From Thereva unica (lineage: Eukaryota; Arthropoda; Insecta; Diptera; Therevidae), in assembly GCA_949987705.1 (NCBI GenBank), contig OX465285.1:88483975-88547974 (forward strand): a stretch of 64,000 bases of DNA, given 5' to 3'. Under the pieces are notes generated by a model, which did no database searches, was not told where the DNA came from, and saw only the letters and a list, made by a program, of their open reading frames with translations. A program made the position numbers and the translations under genes. Shown here one piece after another: positions 10,727-24,180 of the stretch (positions are counted from its first letter, which is position 1; every line of letters begins with the position of its first letter).

Positions 10727-13363
10727 TACTTTTTCCCTTGTTTTAAATGTCTTTTTCCGCGATGTTTAGGGAATTACTTAAGGGCTAATTTCAATTAGGA
10801 ACAAACACCCCTTCATACCCCGTTCTGCACTTGTTACCCGCCAAATTTGCCACCTGCCCTACCGCTGAAGCCGTTCCGCGCGCTGAGGGTTTTTGTTGTA
10901 AATTTTTTTTTTGTTTCGCCTTCGTCTTATTAATGAAATAAGAAACAATAAATTACCCCCTAAAAGAAGTAGAGGAGGGGGTGTGGGCACTCAAGGGATC
11001 ACTGGAATACGAGGGGGTGGGGGGTGATTTTTCTGTATGCAAATTAGACACGTCCCGATAGGCCACCCAAGGACACAATCAAACGAAATGAAAAGTCATG
11101 AATTGATGAGAGGAAATCCCTCCGATTGTGTAGAGGACATTGGTGAGAGTTAATTGAACCATTTGCGCCGCCTGGTATCCTTTTTAAGGCCAATCGATTT
11201 GTAGCGGTTCTTCTTAATAGGGGTCATTCGGCACGCATTCGTGTAATTCTTTTTTCCCCGTCCAACCACCCCTCCTCCTGGTCTGGCCTTGTCCATCCAG
11301 CAAAAGTCAACCATTCCCACTACCCATTCCTTCACTACATCCATTCCAAGCACACACTCACATCTGGCCAAAATACCATAATTTCTCAGGTTGGCCGCAT
11401 TTAGGGTCACCCTTGTTATTTATTGTTTTTGATATCTATGATAACGATTTTCGTGATATCGAAATATTAGCCACACAACCTAAGGTTAGTTGGCATAGGT
11501 TAAGATGTTAATACGTGAGTGTGTGTGTGTGTGTGCGAGAGTCCAGGCAGAACCTTTCCTTTATGGGAGGAAGACTGCGATGGTGGATTGTGAAAATGTC
11601 AAATATTTTTGGGATTTGAGGTGAATTCAAATTAGAATGGAAAGCAGCATTAATCTTTTAACATTAACCAGAAGCAAGAAAAAAAAATAAAAAACATGTT
11701 AAAATACCCTAAAACGAACGAGGGGGTGTAATTAGGGAATTTATGTTAGATTTAAGCCACCCAGTTTCGGGGATGGGTCAATGGGTTTCAAGGTAGTTAA
11801 AATATATCCGAATTTATTTGTTTATTATTGATTTACTTTTAGGCAGGATTGCAGGTTTTGAGTACATGATTTGTGGTAATCTAGCAATGATGGTTGATTT
11901 TTTTGACAGCTGTCAAAATTTCCTTTATTGTTTGTATGATAGAAAAAATCCAGTCGAGTAGCCCCAAGTCCACCCACTCTACTTGTCGTGCGAGTATGCT
12001 ATTTCCGATTCCAAATACTTCAGACCCGATTCACAATGAAAGTTTGAAGCTGCAAGTAGAAGCATTGAATGTTGTCTCATCCAGTGGTGAGCAGCAGTCG
12101 AATTTTCCAGAGTACGCTTTTCTAAAGTTCTTGATTATACCTTTTTATACCTTTATTCGAGCTTAATTCTAACTCCAAGCAAGCTGCCTCTCTCATTCGA
12201 ACTCACAAGCAGGATAGAATGGCTTTGGAACTGCGTTGGAAACTCATGTGGCTCCCAAGAGCTGCCGTTGCCCACCACTGGCCTATCCAATTGTAGGTAG
12301 TTTTATCAACGATAAGGCTCCAACCTGACTTGCTGTATCAAATTTACGTGACTTATTTAGAATCTCTTTCCAAGCCATTCCTTCTGCCGCTTCGTTTTTT
12401 GCTTTTCGTTTTTTACACCTGCTATGGAAAACAAATGCTCTAATTTCTTCATAATTTAACAAAATTACGGAGGACAGCAAAAATAAATACCAATGGCATA
12501 GACACGACCGGGATAGACTGACTAGTTCGAGTCTCAATGCCAATTATGAACACTGGCAAAGGGATTTGAACTTAAACTTTGGATCGCTCGAGTTTGAGAG
12601 CCTTTAGATCGCGAGCTTATATCTAAAGCTGAAGACAGATACATGCGTGCATGCGGTGCGGACGGTGATAGATATTATACAGGGTGTAAACGTTAGGTTT
12701 GCAAAGCGAACGGCTATGGATAGGTTTTAGATAGACGAACAAAAAATGATATTCGTAACAGTTTAATAGCTACGGCGCGGCGTTTTGAAATTTTGTTGGT
12801 AGAGGTTTACATATCACTCTGTATTTTTGTAACACTTTGGCCTATTGTCATGTATAATGTTGTCATGTAATGTAGCAATGTACGCAGAATACTCCCACCT
12901 ATCCCAACGCAAAATTTGGTCTACTTTCAATTTCACCTAATTATGTGTAAACTCGGCGCAAATTACGCAACCACTGCATGCACTGCAAGCACGCATATAT
13001 CGGTCTCCAGCTTAGCTCTATCAACAGCGACATCGAACGAAGTACTGTGTATTTTTAATAAAACCTGAACTGATCAATGGACCCATATTTAAATATCTAA
13101 GGTGAAACATTAACTGAGCATCTACAATTGAATAACCACATAATCCAAATTGCAAAAACAAGCTACAATCTACATAGTCGAGTAAATGAAGCGTGAAAAT
13201 CCTTAAATCTTCTTAGTCCTCAGGAACAGCTCCGATTTTGATGATTTTGCTAAAATATGGTCAAACATGGTCTATATCGCAATTTTATGTTTTTATATGA
13301 GGAATGACTCCAAGTGTTTGATAGAGTTATACATATGATTAATGGTAGGAAGTATTTTTTCAG
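10727..13363. other. Unique stretch; GT microsatellite; repeat at 12815-12905
   Basis: No gene recognised. A short GT microsatellite lies at 11517-11535. Between about 12676 and 12825 the ends ATACAGGGTGTAAAC and its approximate reverse complement suggest a small decayed MITE. The block 12815-12905 is the inverted partner of 2336-2412. Remaining sequence is AT-rich and featureless to me. Confidence 0.45.
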
Positions 13364-13534
13364 AAGGAGAAATCACTAAAGTGCTTTGCTCTACAAGACT
13401 TAAAGTGTTTAATCGAAATGTAGCATTGAAGGTGTCGACCAATAATAGTTTTAACCGACTTCAAAGGGTACCATTTAGAGTACTCAACAGACCAGTTCTA
13501 GTTCGAGCACAATGGTCAAACATCATTGGACAAG
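13364..13534 (+). CDS. Candidate internal exon, product unknown
   Basis: A 171-bp stop-free stretch has splice-like edges: a pyrimidine run and CAG on the left (TATTTTTTCAG ending at 13363) and CAAG|GTTAGT on the right (GT at 13535). The read frame includes LKVFNRNVALKVSTNNSF and PFRVLNRPVLVRAQWSN, which looks more protein-like than neighbouring frames, but I recognise no family. Chance is a serious alternative because a frame this short is unremarkable. If real, it would enter in phase 2 and leave in phase 1 of a + strand gene. Confidence 0.22.
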
Positions 13535-13773
13535 GTTAGTACTTAGTGTGGGGACCGCTTGGAGAAACACACTGGCGCTTGAAGGACGAAACGATGAACA
13601 AAAATAAAAATATTTTCGATACCATTATTATATACATATCCAAGCGCTATAAATTTTAGGGTTTAGAAAGTAACAAGCTACAAAATTTGTTGTGAAGCAT
13701 TTTAAGTGCTTATTTTCATTAAACGACGCTAAATATTTGAAAAACGACTTCAACGAATTAAACCCCTTAAGTG

Positions 13774-14257
13774 TTTTTTTTTTATGTGATAGACTAGAGA
13801 CTTAGGGAAAGCCCCCTTTGTACTGTTCGACTATTTTTTCCTATAGAATGTCGAACAGCAGCTCTAGCCGGAAGATGAGAAGTAGAGAGAGAGAAGTAGG
13901 AAGAAGCTGCCACAACCTTGCCGCGATATATTTTTTTTTTAATTCCACCTACTTCCAACCATTTCGCGACTCTGGCATCGGGGCATTTGAGAAACAACTC
14001 GCTGGAGTGTTATGCCTCCTGAAACGAGTTGAATCTCTTCAACCAACCGATGACATGCGCTTGGTGGAGCGGGGAAGGACTACATAGCGAGGCTATGACA
14101 GGAGGAATCAGGAATGTAAAGAGGGGAGAAGAAAGAAGGAAAGTTATGTGGGTGGAAAAGTGGAAAAGGCGAAGGACCGTGGGGCTGGCCGGGATTCGAA
14201 CCCGGGACCTCTGGGATAGTAGCCAGGCGCCTTACCCCTAAGCTACCGAGGCCCCCC
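13774..14257 (-). mobile_element. tRNA-derived SINE, full-length copy
   Basis: Read on the minus strand, the element starts with a tRNA-like head (14257 to 14181), continues through a unique body and ends in an A-rich tail (T run at 13774-13783 on the plus strand). The body matches the truncated copy at 8774-9103. The head carries pol III box A and box B, while the cloverleaf is degraded. This architecture (tRNA head, unrelated body, A tail) defines SINE2-type elements. Length is about 480 bp. I could not identify a clean target duplication. Mobility would depend on a LINE supplied in trans; which one is unknown. Confidence 0.82.
14181..14257 (-). promoter_or_regulatory. tRNA-like pol III promoter (boxes A and B) of the SINE
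   Basis: On the minus strand the box B sequence GGTTCGAATCC (14192-14202) sits in a perfect 5-bp T stem (CCGGG/CCCGG), and box A-like TAGCTTAGGGGTAAGG lies near 14230-14245. The D stem GCTT/AGGC pairs, but the anticodon stem keeps only four pairs around an eight-base loop and the acceptor stem is mostly unpaired. It is therefore a tRNA relic acting as an internal promoter, not a tRNA gene. Confidence 0.75.
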
Positions 14258-17200
14258 GTTTGATAACTAAACGCTTGAATATGCGTAGTGGGGGTAACCC
14301 AAGCAGTGCGAAGCATTCTTGCGTTCGTCCAGGCCATTGGAGGTGGGACGAGTCTATTAAGGGCGGGGGATGGACTCATAAACTCGTACCAAATGTAGAG
14401 AAATGGGTTGTGAGTTACTACCACACGGAGTTCCGGAGTGAACATGGGGATATAGAGCATACGTCTATGATTTAGAATTGGACGATTCATCGTTTGGTCC
14501 AATATATCAGGTAGGAGCTTTAGAGCAGAGCTGGTGTGTTTAGTCAATAGGAGCCCTATACTACCATCTGAAAGCAGAGTCCCGCGGTAGCTTCTGTTTT
14601 GTTTGTTGGCCTTACAGGCGGTCGAGCATACATCCCCTGCTACTAGCGTGACGAAAAACTCTTCTTTTTCGCACCTTCTCCTGTAGTAATTACACTAACG
14701 AGGTAATTGTATTCCGTCATGCTTGTTTTCCATCTTGATTTTTCCTGAGCCTCTTCAATCCACCTTTTATGCCTTATTTACGGCAAACCCTCATAATCTA
14801 CTTCACAAATCCAAATCATCGATTAATGGAACTTGCTCGATTCAATTCAACTCCACAAATACACATATTCCCTCCGCCCCCACCCATGTATCTACCTGCT
14901 TTGACTTGATTAAAACCCACCCCGCCCCCCGAATTCCACCTTATTTGCTGCTGTTCGTCACTGAATGTCCTCGTATGATGATAGCCAAACAGAAGTCCTC
15001 TGATACGGGGAACACCGCCAGTTGTGTGTACTTGAAGCTAGAGTGCTGAAGCATCAAAGTACGGTAAAAAGGTATTGAAAATCACAAAAAACCCTATATT
15101 TACTATGGATTCAAATATTCATGGTAAACAAATCACAGGAAACTTCCACATTGACCAAAGTTGTGCTCGAGGAATTTTAAAAGGGCGTTGATAGTGTACA
15201 GAATTTGTTACTAATTTTCAGAGCAAAGTGTAGGTGGGGAATTTGGTAATGATTTCAAGGGTTTTGAGGGACACGGGAGGGATGGAAGTCGTTTGTAAAT
15301 AGTTAAAGGAATTTTTCCATTTGAATTTTTGTGTTTAAGGTGTATATAGTTATCGATTTGCAGTGTTCGTTGCACTTGTTGCAGAGAAAATATTGTGAGT
15401 TGAGATATATGGATCGATTTTATGTTTTGGGGAAAGCACCGTGCATTGAGGAGTTTTAAGTTGATAGTTTGAAGGACATCTTATTGAGCTAGGCTAATAG
15501 TCTAACTTTGTGATGCAGCAAAAGCTATCTGGGGAGAATTCGAGAATCAGCGAATGCAGCTATTAAGCAGGCGATTTGCTGAGTTAAGTCATATATACAT
15601 TGATTCCAAAATCGCCCGACTACCACTCCATAGGTCCGTGATTCTCATCCATGCAGCAGCATAATCCTTCGTCTTTCCATTTCTCCGTCCTAGATAACTT
15701 AACTCTCTTTTTTGAATAACCCATACCCTTTCTCCTGCCATATATCTACACTACACTACCATTCCATAAATCTTTTACGATTGTGCGACACATAAAGCGA
15801 ACTTAATTCATGAAAACTTAAAAAATTAAAGAGTTTTTATTCAATAAATTTTCCTTTAATTTTTTTATTCCATAAAACACCCTCCAACAATAAAAAAAGG
15901 CGGTATGAAATGAAAAACAAAAAACTTTTAAAGTATAACCAAGGAGAGCAAATTGAAACAGCACCTACAAAAGTCTCAAAGTGCCAAAGTGCTAGTTCAA
16001 AGGTAAAGTAAAAAGCTTTTTACGCCCCCCTAGGATATAACTGTGGCATAATAGACCCCATACTTTCATAACAACAAAATACAGGACGCGAATGCATTGT
16101 TGGCCATGGCAGCAGCAATTGTATGTAGGGGTTGAAGTTAACCCTGTCACAATTTTTTATTTTTTTTTTATTTCTACAATAGTAAAAAGGAATTTATTGT
16201 TGAAATGTGGCACATTTTGTTGTTAACTATTGTACTTTGTACCTTAAACTATCTAGGTAGGCATGGGTGAAATTAATTACGGAATATGAGGAAGGTTAAA
16301 GAGAGGAAGTGGAGTTTATGTGTGGTAACTAATTTGATGCTTAACACGCTGTTAGTAATCAGAGAACTCGAACTAATTCTGAATTATTGGGAGGACGCCC
16401 AAAGTTCTCCATTTTAGACGCTATTTATGACCTGGTTTTAAAGTTATCTTATTCTAGTTCTTAAGTTACAAGCAATCTTCACTAAGCAAAAGGTGTCTCA
16501 ATAATAGTTTTCCGACATTCATACTTATAGGTCAGAGTTACGTAGAACAGAATGGTTAGAATAAGTTCATCTAGACCTGTTTATTCGCTTAACCATAAGG
16601 TGTTAATCCAAGATACCCTCAATCTTGCTATCGCAAGACAACGACAGACAAACTCGTCCATCTCGAAGCACAGTTTGCAGATGTGTTCCTCTGCCCATCC
16701 GATCCTCGATAGATGCCGATCAAGGTCTCAGTAATCAAGCCAAACAGTAATCAAGCCAATCAATATTTTGGCAACCTTTATACTACTTCCAAAACAAGCA
16801 TGCCCATGTTACGAGTCAGAACAGGACTAAACTCTTTGTACCTCAACAAACCAAATACAGACCGCTTGTGTTTTATATGGCTCCTCAATAAGCTGCAATA
16901 TATTGTCGGAGTTTTGTCTGGTCAGGACGTTCGTCACTTGATTCCGTAAGTGGCAATGGTCTCAGTTCCCGAACAAGACTTACTCGATTGAGAATACCTA
17001 ACTCATTCATTGGTAGGCTCAAACTAATGATTGACGCGTATCTGCCCTTTTATACCAAAATTTGGTTGTTAGTATTGGTGTACGGTACGATGTAGGCGGC
17101 CACAATAAAAGGCGGCTAAGCTCCACACATATCCGACACGGCAGTGGCTTCGTGATGAATTTTTCGCTGACATTCATGCAGCACCGTTTAATGACATCCG

Positions 17201-18360
17201 ATATTTTAGTTTTGAAATTTGGCCAGTGACCGCAAGTCCATAATGGAATTTAGCGTGGAGAGAGCGGGTTCGACCCAGGTGAACTCGTCCAAAAATGGTC
17301 GAGTGTATTTCAAATAAACTTTACCTAAATTTCTGTTGTATCCTTATAAAATTTTCCGTTGAATTTAATAAATATTTGTTTCACGTCCAGAATTAATTAA
17401 AAATATCGGTGGCAATGCATTTTTTTTCACGGATGCCTGAAGGGTACTGAGAGATAATCGATGTCCCACTGCATCGGATATCTGGGAACGTGTCACGCTT
17501 TTATCAATTTGTTTTCATGGGATTATATCGTACCGACATTTTCTTTTCACTGATGCTGCCGGTACTGCACTGAAGTCGCCGTCACGTTACGGATAAGTGT
17601 CGATCAACCTTAATTGAACCACATTCAGGTTTTATTTAGTGATATTCAAAAATGGTCTGGATGTTTCATTCTTGGTCTTGTTCTTTCGAAAGGCTAAGGC
17701 GACCTATTTGTCTGCAAGAGCAAGCCTTACATAGGCCCCGCTGACAATGCAAGGTTTTATGTGTTCAATCATGTCCCACTTTATAATATGCACATGCCAC
17801 GGTATACATTTTATTTTCTAATTTTAAGATTGATGGCGTTTTGTGATATTGGTATTAATTTTTTTCAGGATGATGTGCTAGAGACCCGAAGAGTATGGCA
17901 TAGCAGCGGGAGACAGCCTTAATCTCGCAGCCCTACATTCTCCCATAGGTCTCTGGGTCCGCCCTGATAGGTGTTCCCAAGTAGGTAAGTCGCGATGTCT
18001 TTATCCTGGTGGTACTTCTGGATTGTCATCCACCCACGACCCCGCGACGAACCCGCCTTTCGACTTCTAGGGGTACCGTCTTCCGATTTTTTCAGGTGTA
18101 TGTTTTTCGAAGGCCTGGTCTGGCCGGTTTTTTGTATGTACATCTGAGGCCAACCAACCCCAAAGTGCACGTAAACACATTCTTGAAAAACTTTAGAACT
18201 ACAGGCATGTCAGCAGTGCGTAGCTACACCACCAATTTGTTTTGAAACGTTTACATAAAGCTTGATACAAAAAAAATAAACTCTATGTACGGGTTCCTCA
18301 TTAATTGAGCATGAAAAACATGATAGACCAAATTAACATCCATCCATTTCTAAAACGCTG
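14258..18360. other. Unique stretch; nothing recognised
   Basis: About 4.1 kb with only short chance open frames and AT-rich segments. An inverted-arm-like sequence (TGGCCTTACAGGCGGTCGA, about 14604) resembles the arms at 8471/9157. I found no conserved coding motif or terminal repeats. Confidence 0.45.
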
Positions 18361-18780
18361 ATGAAAGATGGGTTCCGTGCTACAATCGGAAGCCACAAAG
18401 TTTGTGGGCAACAGATTATGAACTGTCACAAACGTACGCAAAGACAGATTGACGTCGAAAAAGTTGAGAAATGTATGTGGTGCGAGTGGAAGGAAATGAT
18501 CCGCTACGATCTTCTTCCAGTTGATCAGACCATTTATTCTCAACCCGGCTTTTGCCAAACAGGAGGGTTACAAAAGGCAATTAAACAAATACAGCCCGAA
18601 TTGAACAATAGATGTTGCTTAGGCTTAGGCCAAAAAATGTGTTTTATGACTTGTCAACAATTGGGATAGTTTGATTAGGAAGTTTTGATATATCTACCGC
18701 ATAGTCCAGACTACCATCGCATGTTCCGATTTCAGCAGAACTCCCTCAATCGAATCACACCGTGTTCAAAAGAAGCCTAG
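18361..18780 (+). pseudogene. Mariner transposase fossil (C-terminal half)
   Basis: The frame from 18361 contains CMWCEWKEMIRYDLLP, then a QTIYSQ block, then LQKAIKQIQPELNNR, the order and spacing seen in mariner (D,D34D) transposases of the SETMAR-like group just before the second catalytic aspartate. The HHDNARPH-like block that should follow is destroyed. After a frame break, HSPDYHRMFRFQQNSLN (near 18702-18755) matches the region of the third catalytic residue, with the usual residues between SPD and DYH deleted. At least one frameshift and a deletion make it non-functional. Terminal repeats were not located, so the element's ends are unknown. Confidence 0.72.
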
Positions 18781-21700
18781 TGGGTATTGGGACGGTTGCG
18801 CCTGGAAACGAAAACTGGTTTAGATTGATTGAGACAATGAACGTGATGGGATCACGGTTGTACCCAACAGATGACAAAACATTGTCGATTATATATTTGA
18901 ATTAACTAATAGGCCTTTATCGGACAACTCAAGTTTAGATGTGGGTTCCACACATAATTGATCTAAAAATAGGGAACTCTTCTCATGAATGAGAGGCATC
19001 TATAACAATCACTTCTTTAACAACCTAGTACAAGCGTCTACCTCTGTTAGCTATTTTAGTTTGAATAAATTCAAACTACACCTTAAACCTTTACAGCCCT
19101 AGTACTCCATTTCTAAATAAGGTTTTACTCTGCGCTACCTTTTCAAGCTGCTTCGGTGTTATAATTAGGTTTGATCATAGTGCCCCCTGCGTCGACATTC
19201 CTCTATCTACAAAAAGGAATCTAGAAAAACTTGTAAGAACCTAAAAACCACTCTAAAAATAACTAGGCACCATGCAACCTGCTGCAAGTCAGCATCAAAA
19301 CATACAATTATAAAAAGTAAACCAAAGTTTATAGTTCGTACTTTGAGTACGTTTATCAACAGAATCAGTTCCGTGCTTTTCCGTGTTTTTTCTTTAAAAA
19401 AAAAAAACTTGTTTGTTGAAAGCACGTCCACTCACTAAACTAACAACCACCAAACAATATTTTTTTTTAAAAAACATTCTCAACTCCCTTTTACCACAAA
19501 TGACTGAAAAAAAGTTAACAATTTCAACATGACTTGAATATAAATCAAACAAGTTGTCAGATCGACATGCAAACAAATTAATCTAAAATTAGAGTTAGCA
19601 CCATAAAAAATTCAAATCATAACCACCTGCTCACATGTCACCAGCAGAGCAGCAGCATTCCTTTTGCCACAGCCCTATACAATCCTTGTCCATGCATTAA
19701 TGATTATTGACTTTTATCGGGCTAGGGTTTGTGTGTGTATGTGTGTGTGCGGTGTGTGTGTCGTCTTGAGCACAACGATGTAATATTAGGATCCCAATAA
19801 AAATATGCAGATAACGATAGGCAATAAACGACAGTCGATAAAAGTTCATTTGATATCCTAGAATCAAGTTTTTTTTTTACATTTATTCACACGCACAACG
19901 AGAACGGAAGCAAGAATAGAATGAAAGGAGCCAAAGGAAAAAAATAAGGACTAACGTATATATATGTATGTATACAACACAAGACTGGGCCTGTCTATGA
20001 CAAAAGGGACAAAGGGACACGTACCCGTATCACGAGCCAGATGTCTTCGGATTATGGTTACAAATTAAGTTAGCAACGAAACAAGAAGCCAATTAACTAC
20101 CACCAAATATACTTAACGACCCCCGCTCTGGGTATCCCTATGGCCCCGACGACGACGACGCGACGCACGGAGGGATGTATTTTTCCTACTCTGTCTAGCA
20201 TTCAGCCCTGTTCAGTTCAGCGCGACGTCCTGCAGCATATATCACCACTTAGGACACCCAAGTGAAAGGTCCTCACTGAAGTCAAGGAATTTCCTTAACA
20301 GGCACCAAAACCATCCCCCTTCACCTCCACCCCCACCAAACAATTCGCCCTTTTGTTTTAAGTTAATTCAAGACAAAAAAGGACGAAAAAAAAATAAATA
20401 AATAAAGTGAAGGCATTTCATGGCAAATGATGGCACGGTTTAGGACACTGTGGCTGAGGGTGATGACTCTCGCGCAGGACGGGGGTGAAAGAGGCTTTTT
20501 TCAAGACTCATGGAGCAAGGAAGTTTCTGTCTCTCCTACCTACCTAGCACGGCAGGATGTAGTCGGCTGAAGTACCGATCCGTGGCTGTAATGTCACCAA
20601 CAGTATATATGACACTCATTAAATTAATTTCCATGTAAACCATTCCACAAAATCTTCATCCCCCATCCCCATCCCTTAATCATCATTTACTTACTTAGGC
20701 TGCGCCGTCTTGTAGCGCGTTTACGGATCTTATTTTCTCAGCTCTAAAGGTGAATAAAAGTCGTGGATAGGACAGCTTTGCGATTTCTGTTACGTTCGAC
20801 GAACTTCCATCTCGAAGCCAAGGAGCTGTGAAAGAGAGAAGAGTGTATAGACCCCCCACCTCCCCGGCTCTTGCCAACCGGAAGGGTGGCCATTGAAATG
20901 AACCCCATGAGCTGGTTTTTGGTGCCTTTTGAAAACTGGGAGAAAAGTGGCACTTTTATCGCTATCACCACCCCCTGCCGACCATAAAACATCAACAAAA
21001 CACCCGGTCCACCGCCCACCCCCTTCGCTCTTCAAATCCTCGTGAAATAATAATATCCTTCTCGATAGAAGGAGTCTTGTGAGCCATATTTACCGACCCC
21101 CCTTTTGGTATCCTTTGTGCAGAGGGACCCCTCTTGATGTAGATTCGACGGTACGCGGCGTACGCCACCTCCGTAATAACTTTATAAGCAGAACCGCTTT
21201 GTGAGGCTTTTTATTTGCCAACTGTGCAAACGCACTTTGACATGGCCACAAATTCACCAATCTGAGCCCTCTTCAGCTGTAATGAAAAAAACACTCTCCC
21301 CTATCCCCCTCTCTCCCCTGTATAATATTCTCTCCACTTTCCGCACGTACAAGCCTAGCAGGAAGGATTCTATCAGCTCTGATCCTTCTCGTCCAGTACT
21401 TGAGAGGAGATGAAGGCACAGGATGAAGGACTAATCTGGAGCAGGGCGAACACACAGGGACAAGAGACACGGCTGTTTATTTTATTTCATTAAATCTTAC
21501 CGAGCAGTTCATTATGGTCCAAGGGCTGGCGAAGGTCCCTCCACTTTTGCCATACAAGGTAAAAGTATAGCATACATATATCCCCCCTACCATTTCTGAT
21601 AAGATGTTTATCTAAGGAACTCTCATGGCCGTTTGTATGTGCGACGACGACGTTTTCTGTCTGCTTAAATTGGATGTGTTAGAGAGGTCCTTTTACACAA

Positions 21701-22515
21701 AAGGGAATTTCCAAACACTGCCGTATACATACATATACATATATGGCCGCCTGACTAAACCACTTTGTACCCTATACAAAAACCTTCATCCACTTCATAT
21801 CGGCCCCCACCATTTCCCCCCTTCCCTCTATCCCTCTCCCCTCCACCACCCTGTACGCTCGCTTTATTAACCATATATAAATCGATTAGAGTTGCTTGCG
21901 TGGGTCATGCTTTATGGCCTGTCGCATCTAGTTCGTTCCTACTTTTAGCAATCTCTATTAAAGATGAAGGTGTACAACTACGGGGTATACCTTACCTTTG
22001 GGTGAGAGCATTCTCAAGTTATGCTTACAGCTCTCTCGATTAAGGTAAATTGGGGAATTACGCATTTTGGGTTATGAATGTTTCGATCATTTTGGATTCC
22101 ATTCAAGACCTTCTATACTATATTGTATGTATATATGTATATGTACGCATATATTGAAATCCTTGAACCCTTTTCCGGTTAGCTACATAAATAATTCGTA
22201 ACCTCGAATGTTGTTATATGAAATTGAAACCGCTTAACGTTAAGTAATTGATGGTAGGCGGTATAGGAGCTGCTGGCTGCTTGGTGACTTGCATTTTAGT
22301 GTGTATGTATGGTGATGCTTGTGTATTCTGAATAGTTTTGAGATTGTTTAACTTATTGAAAATTCCTAATAGTGGCAGAGTTGGGGATTCTGCTCTGTTG
22401 ACCAAACTCCAAGCCAATGGTGTCGACTTCATTCTAAAGAAGTGGAATGAGAGTTTCTGACCGTTCAATCAAGATAGTACTGGCTAGCGTTTAATTTAAA
22501 CCCCACACAATATTT
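18781..22515. other. Unique stretch with simple repeats
   Basis: No gene recognised. Simple sequence includes GT-rich DNA at 19728-19762, a GAC run near 20148-20162 and TATA-rich tracts near 21725 and 22125-22155. Short open frames here overlap one another on both strands and show no motif. Confidence 0.45.
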
Positions 22516-22600
22516 GCCGGTGTTCCGCTAGGGTCAATTCTGTAACCCAAACTTTTTCTAATCTAAAATGAATGATCTTCTCACAATCTCGTGCAACCAG
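22516..22600 (+). pseudogene. LINE reverse-transcriptase motif fossil
   Basis: Translation gives AGVPLGSIL, a stop, PKLFLI, then after further damage MNDLL. This is the decayed form of the conserved RT block (GVPQGSILGPLLF...NDL) found in Jockey/CR1/R1-type non-LTR retrotransposons. Two in-frame stops and a frameshift are visible within 25 codons. The family cannot be told from so short a piece. Confidence 0.6.
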
Positions 22601-22920
22601 CCAACTTAACGGTTTCGCTAATTGCGATAATCTGCATTAATGTTACCCTTTCGAAAATATTAGATAGCCACGTGAATATACTTTGCCTTTTATGGTGGGT
22701 CCACACGACACTTTTGCTCGTGCAAACATTTACACCAGCATGTTGACCGACACCGACATGTTGAATGTTCAGTTTCTTCATTACTACAGACTTTAATTTT
22801 TCAGAATGTTGCACAGAAAAATTCTATAGAAATCTGTGCTATGTTGCTGAGTCTGTCTCGTTTTGGAGTCCAAATCCGACTTTTCTAACGCCCCGGCATT
22901 TGTCTGCACTGCATACGGAC

Positions 22921-23264
22921 TAGGGTGACCGTAAGAAATCGATGTCGGAATTTTATCAACGGGAACCCCACAAAATGATCAGCCTTTGCAGATTTTAAGA
23001 CAGCCAAAATTTGAGCACGATTGGAGCACGTTAAACCGTGCCGCTACTCGCTCAAAGTTGGCAAAATCTCCATTTTTTTGCTGAACGGCGGAGTTTCAGA
23101 GTCATTTCTCCAGAACAGTCCATTCTACATCCACGGGTAATGTCTTAAATTAAAGGTAATTTTGTTCTACATAATTTATATTTATACATATTTATCGTTA
23201 CTTGTCGTCAAAAGGAGCTATAACAGCCGTTGTCGCCAAAAACGTGATCTGGTACCTCTAGGAA
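22921..23264 (+). repeat. Left long terminal inverted repeat
   Basis: Matches the reverse complement of 24334-24681. Conserved blocks include CAACGGGAACCCCACAAAAT, GAGCACGTTAAACCGTGCCG and GGAGCTATAACAGCC. The outer 40 bases differ by a short indel. Confidence 0.88.
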
Positions 23265-23276
23265 CCAGACGAAATT

Positions 23277-24180
23277 GTGAAAAATCATTTAACCCCAATT
23301 GAAATTGCGAACATTGCTGATGATTTCAAGACAAAATTAACGGAATGCCAACCCAGAGACGACTATAAAGAGCTATTACAGCTGGTTATGGTGTTGTTTG
23401 GAGCACTCGACGGTAATGAATTTGGATTTAGATTCATCACGCTAGGTGGATGGCTAAGGCTATTTACTGTCTGAAAATATTCCTTTTCCGCGGAAAATTC
23501 AAGATGAGTAACGAGGAACACATTTCTTTGGGTATTATTTGTATTTTTCTCGTCAAAGTATACTGCAAAGCTTGGTTCAATGCCCCAGAGCTCATCTGGC
23601 TCCCAAACAAGACCTGGATTTTTGCAAAGTTTTTTGACTACCAAGAGATTGAAAAGGATATCTCTGAGAAAGCTCTACCAACCATTTCTAACCATTTATG
23701 GTATTTGAATGCCGAATTGGTAGCTCTTGCGTTCTTTGATCCAACAATTACCAATGAAGAAAAATCAAAAATGGCAAACAAACTGCTTGAGAGCTCCGAG
23801 ATTGAGTCACAACATTCTAGAGTTGTGAATCCAAAGCTTCAAAAACAACAATTGAAACAATTAGTTGAAGCAGGATTGTCCAATTTAATTACTAAGGGAC
23901 AATGAATTTCTTTGAGCGTTTTCATATCAACACAGATTTTGTCAAAGATCCTCCCAGTACCTGGCCTGAAAATGCTCATTTCAAAGAAGGATACAGGATC
24001 GTCCAATCATTGAAGGTTGTAAATGATATGGCCGAACGAGGAGTCAAATTAATAACTGATTTCAATAATCTTCTGACCAAAGATGAGGATCAAAAGCAAT
24101 ATGTCCTTCAACTAGTCAGCAAGTGCCGACAGCTGTATCCTGATGTCTCCAAATCCACTTTAAGCAAAGCTATAGAATAG
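23277..24180 (+). pseudogene. Broken ORF of an unnamed transposon-associated protein family
   Basis: Three consecutive frames form one damaged reading: 23277-about 23455, 23450-23905 and 23902-24180. The first joint needs one base shifted near 23450 (the GGWLRL frame gives way to MAKAIYCLKIFLF); the second is an ATGA overlap at 23902. Visible blocks are MAKAIYCLKIFLF, VYCKAWFNAPELIW, NHLWYLNAELVALAFFD and VVNDMAERGVKLITDFN with LTKDEDQKQYVLQLV. From memory these blocks belong to an uncharacterised protein family common in arthropod and cnidarian genomes, usually as one longer protein, so the N-terminal and central parts appear deleted here. No DDE triad, zinc finger or membrane segment is visible. 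Function unknown; its place between perfect-TSD TIRs shows it moves with a DNA transposon. Confidence 0.6.

Noticed and set aside
14181..14257. Functional tRNA gene
   Set aside because: T arm and boxes A and B are good, but acceptor and anticodon stems do not pair and the sequence continues into a SINE body with an A tail.
20695..21035. Overlapping minus-strand frames
   Set aside because: Three frames overlap in different phases without motifs; shadows of GC-richer sequence.
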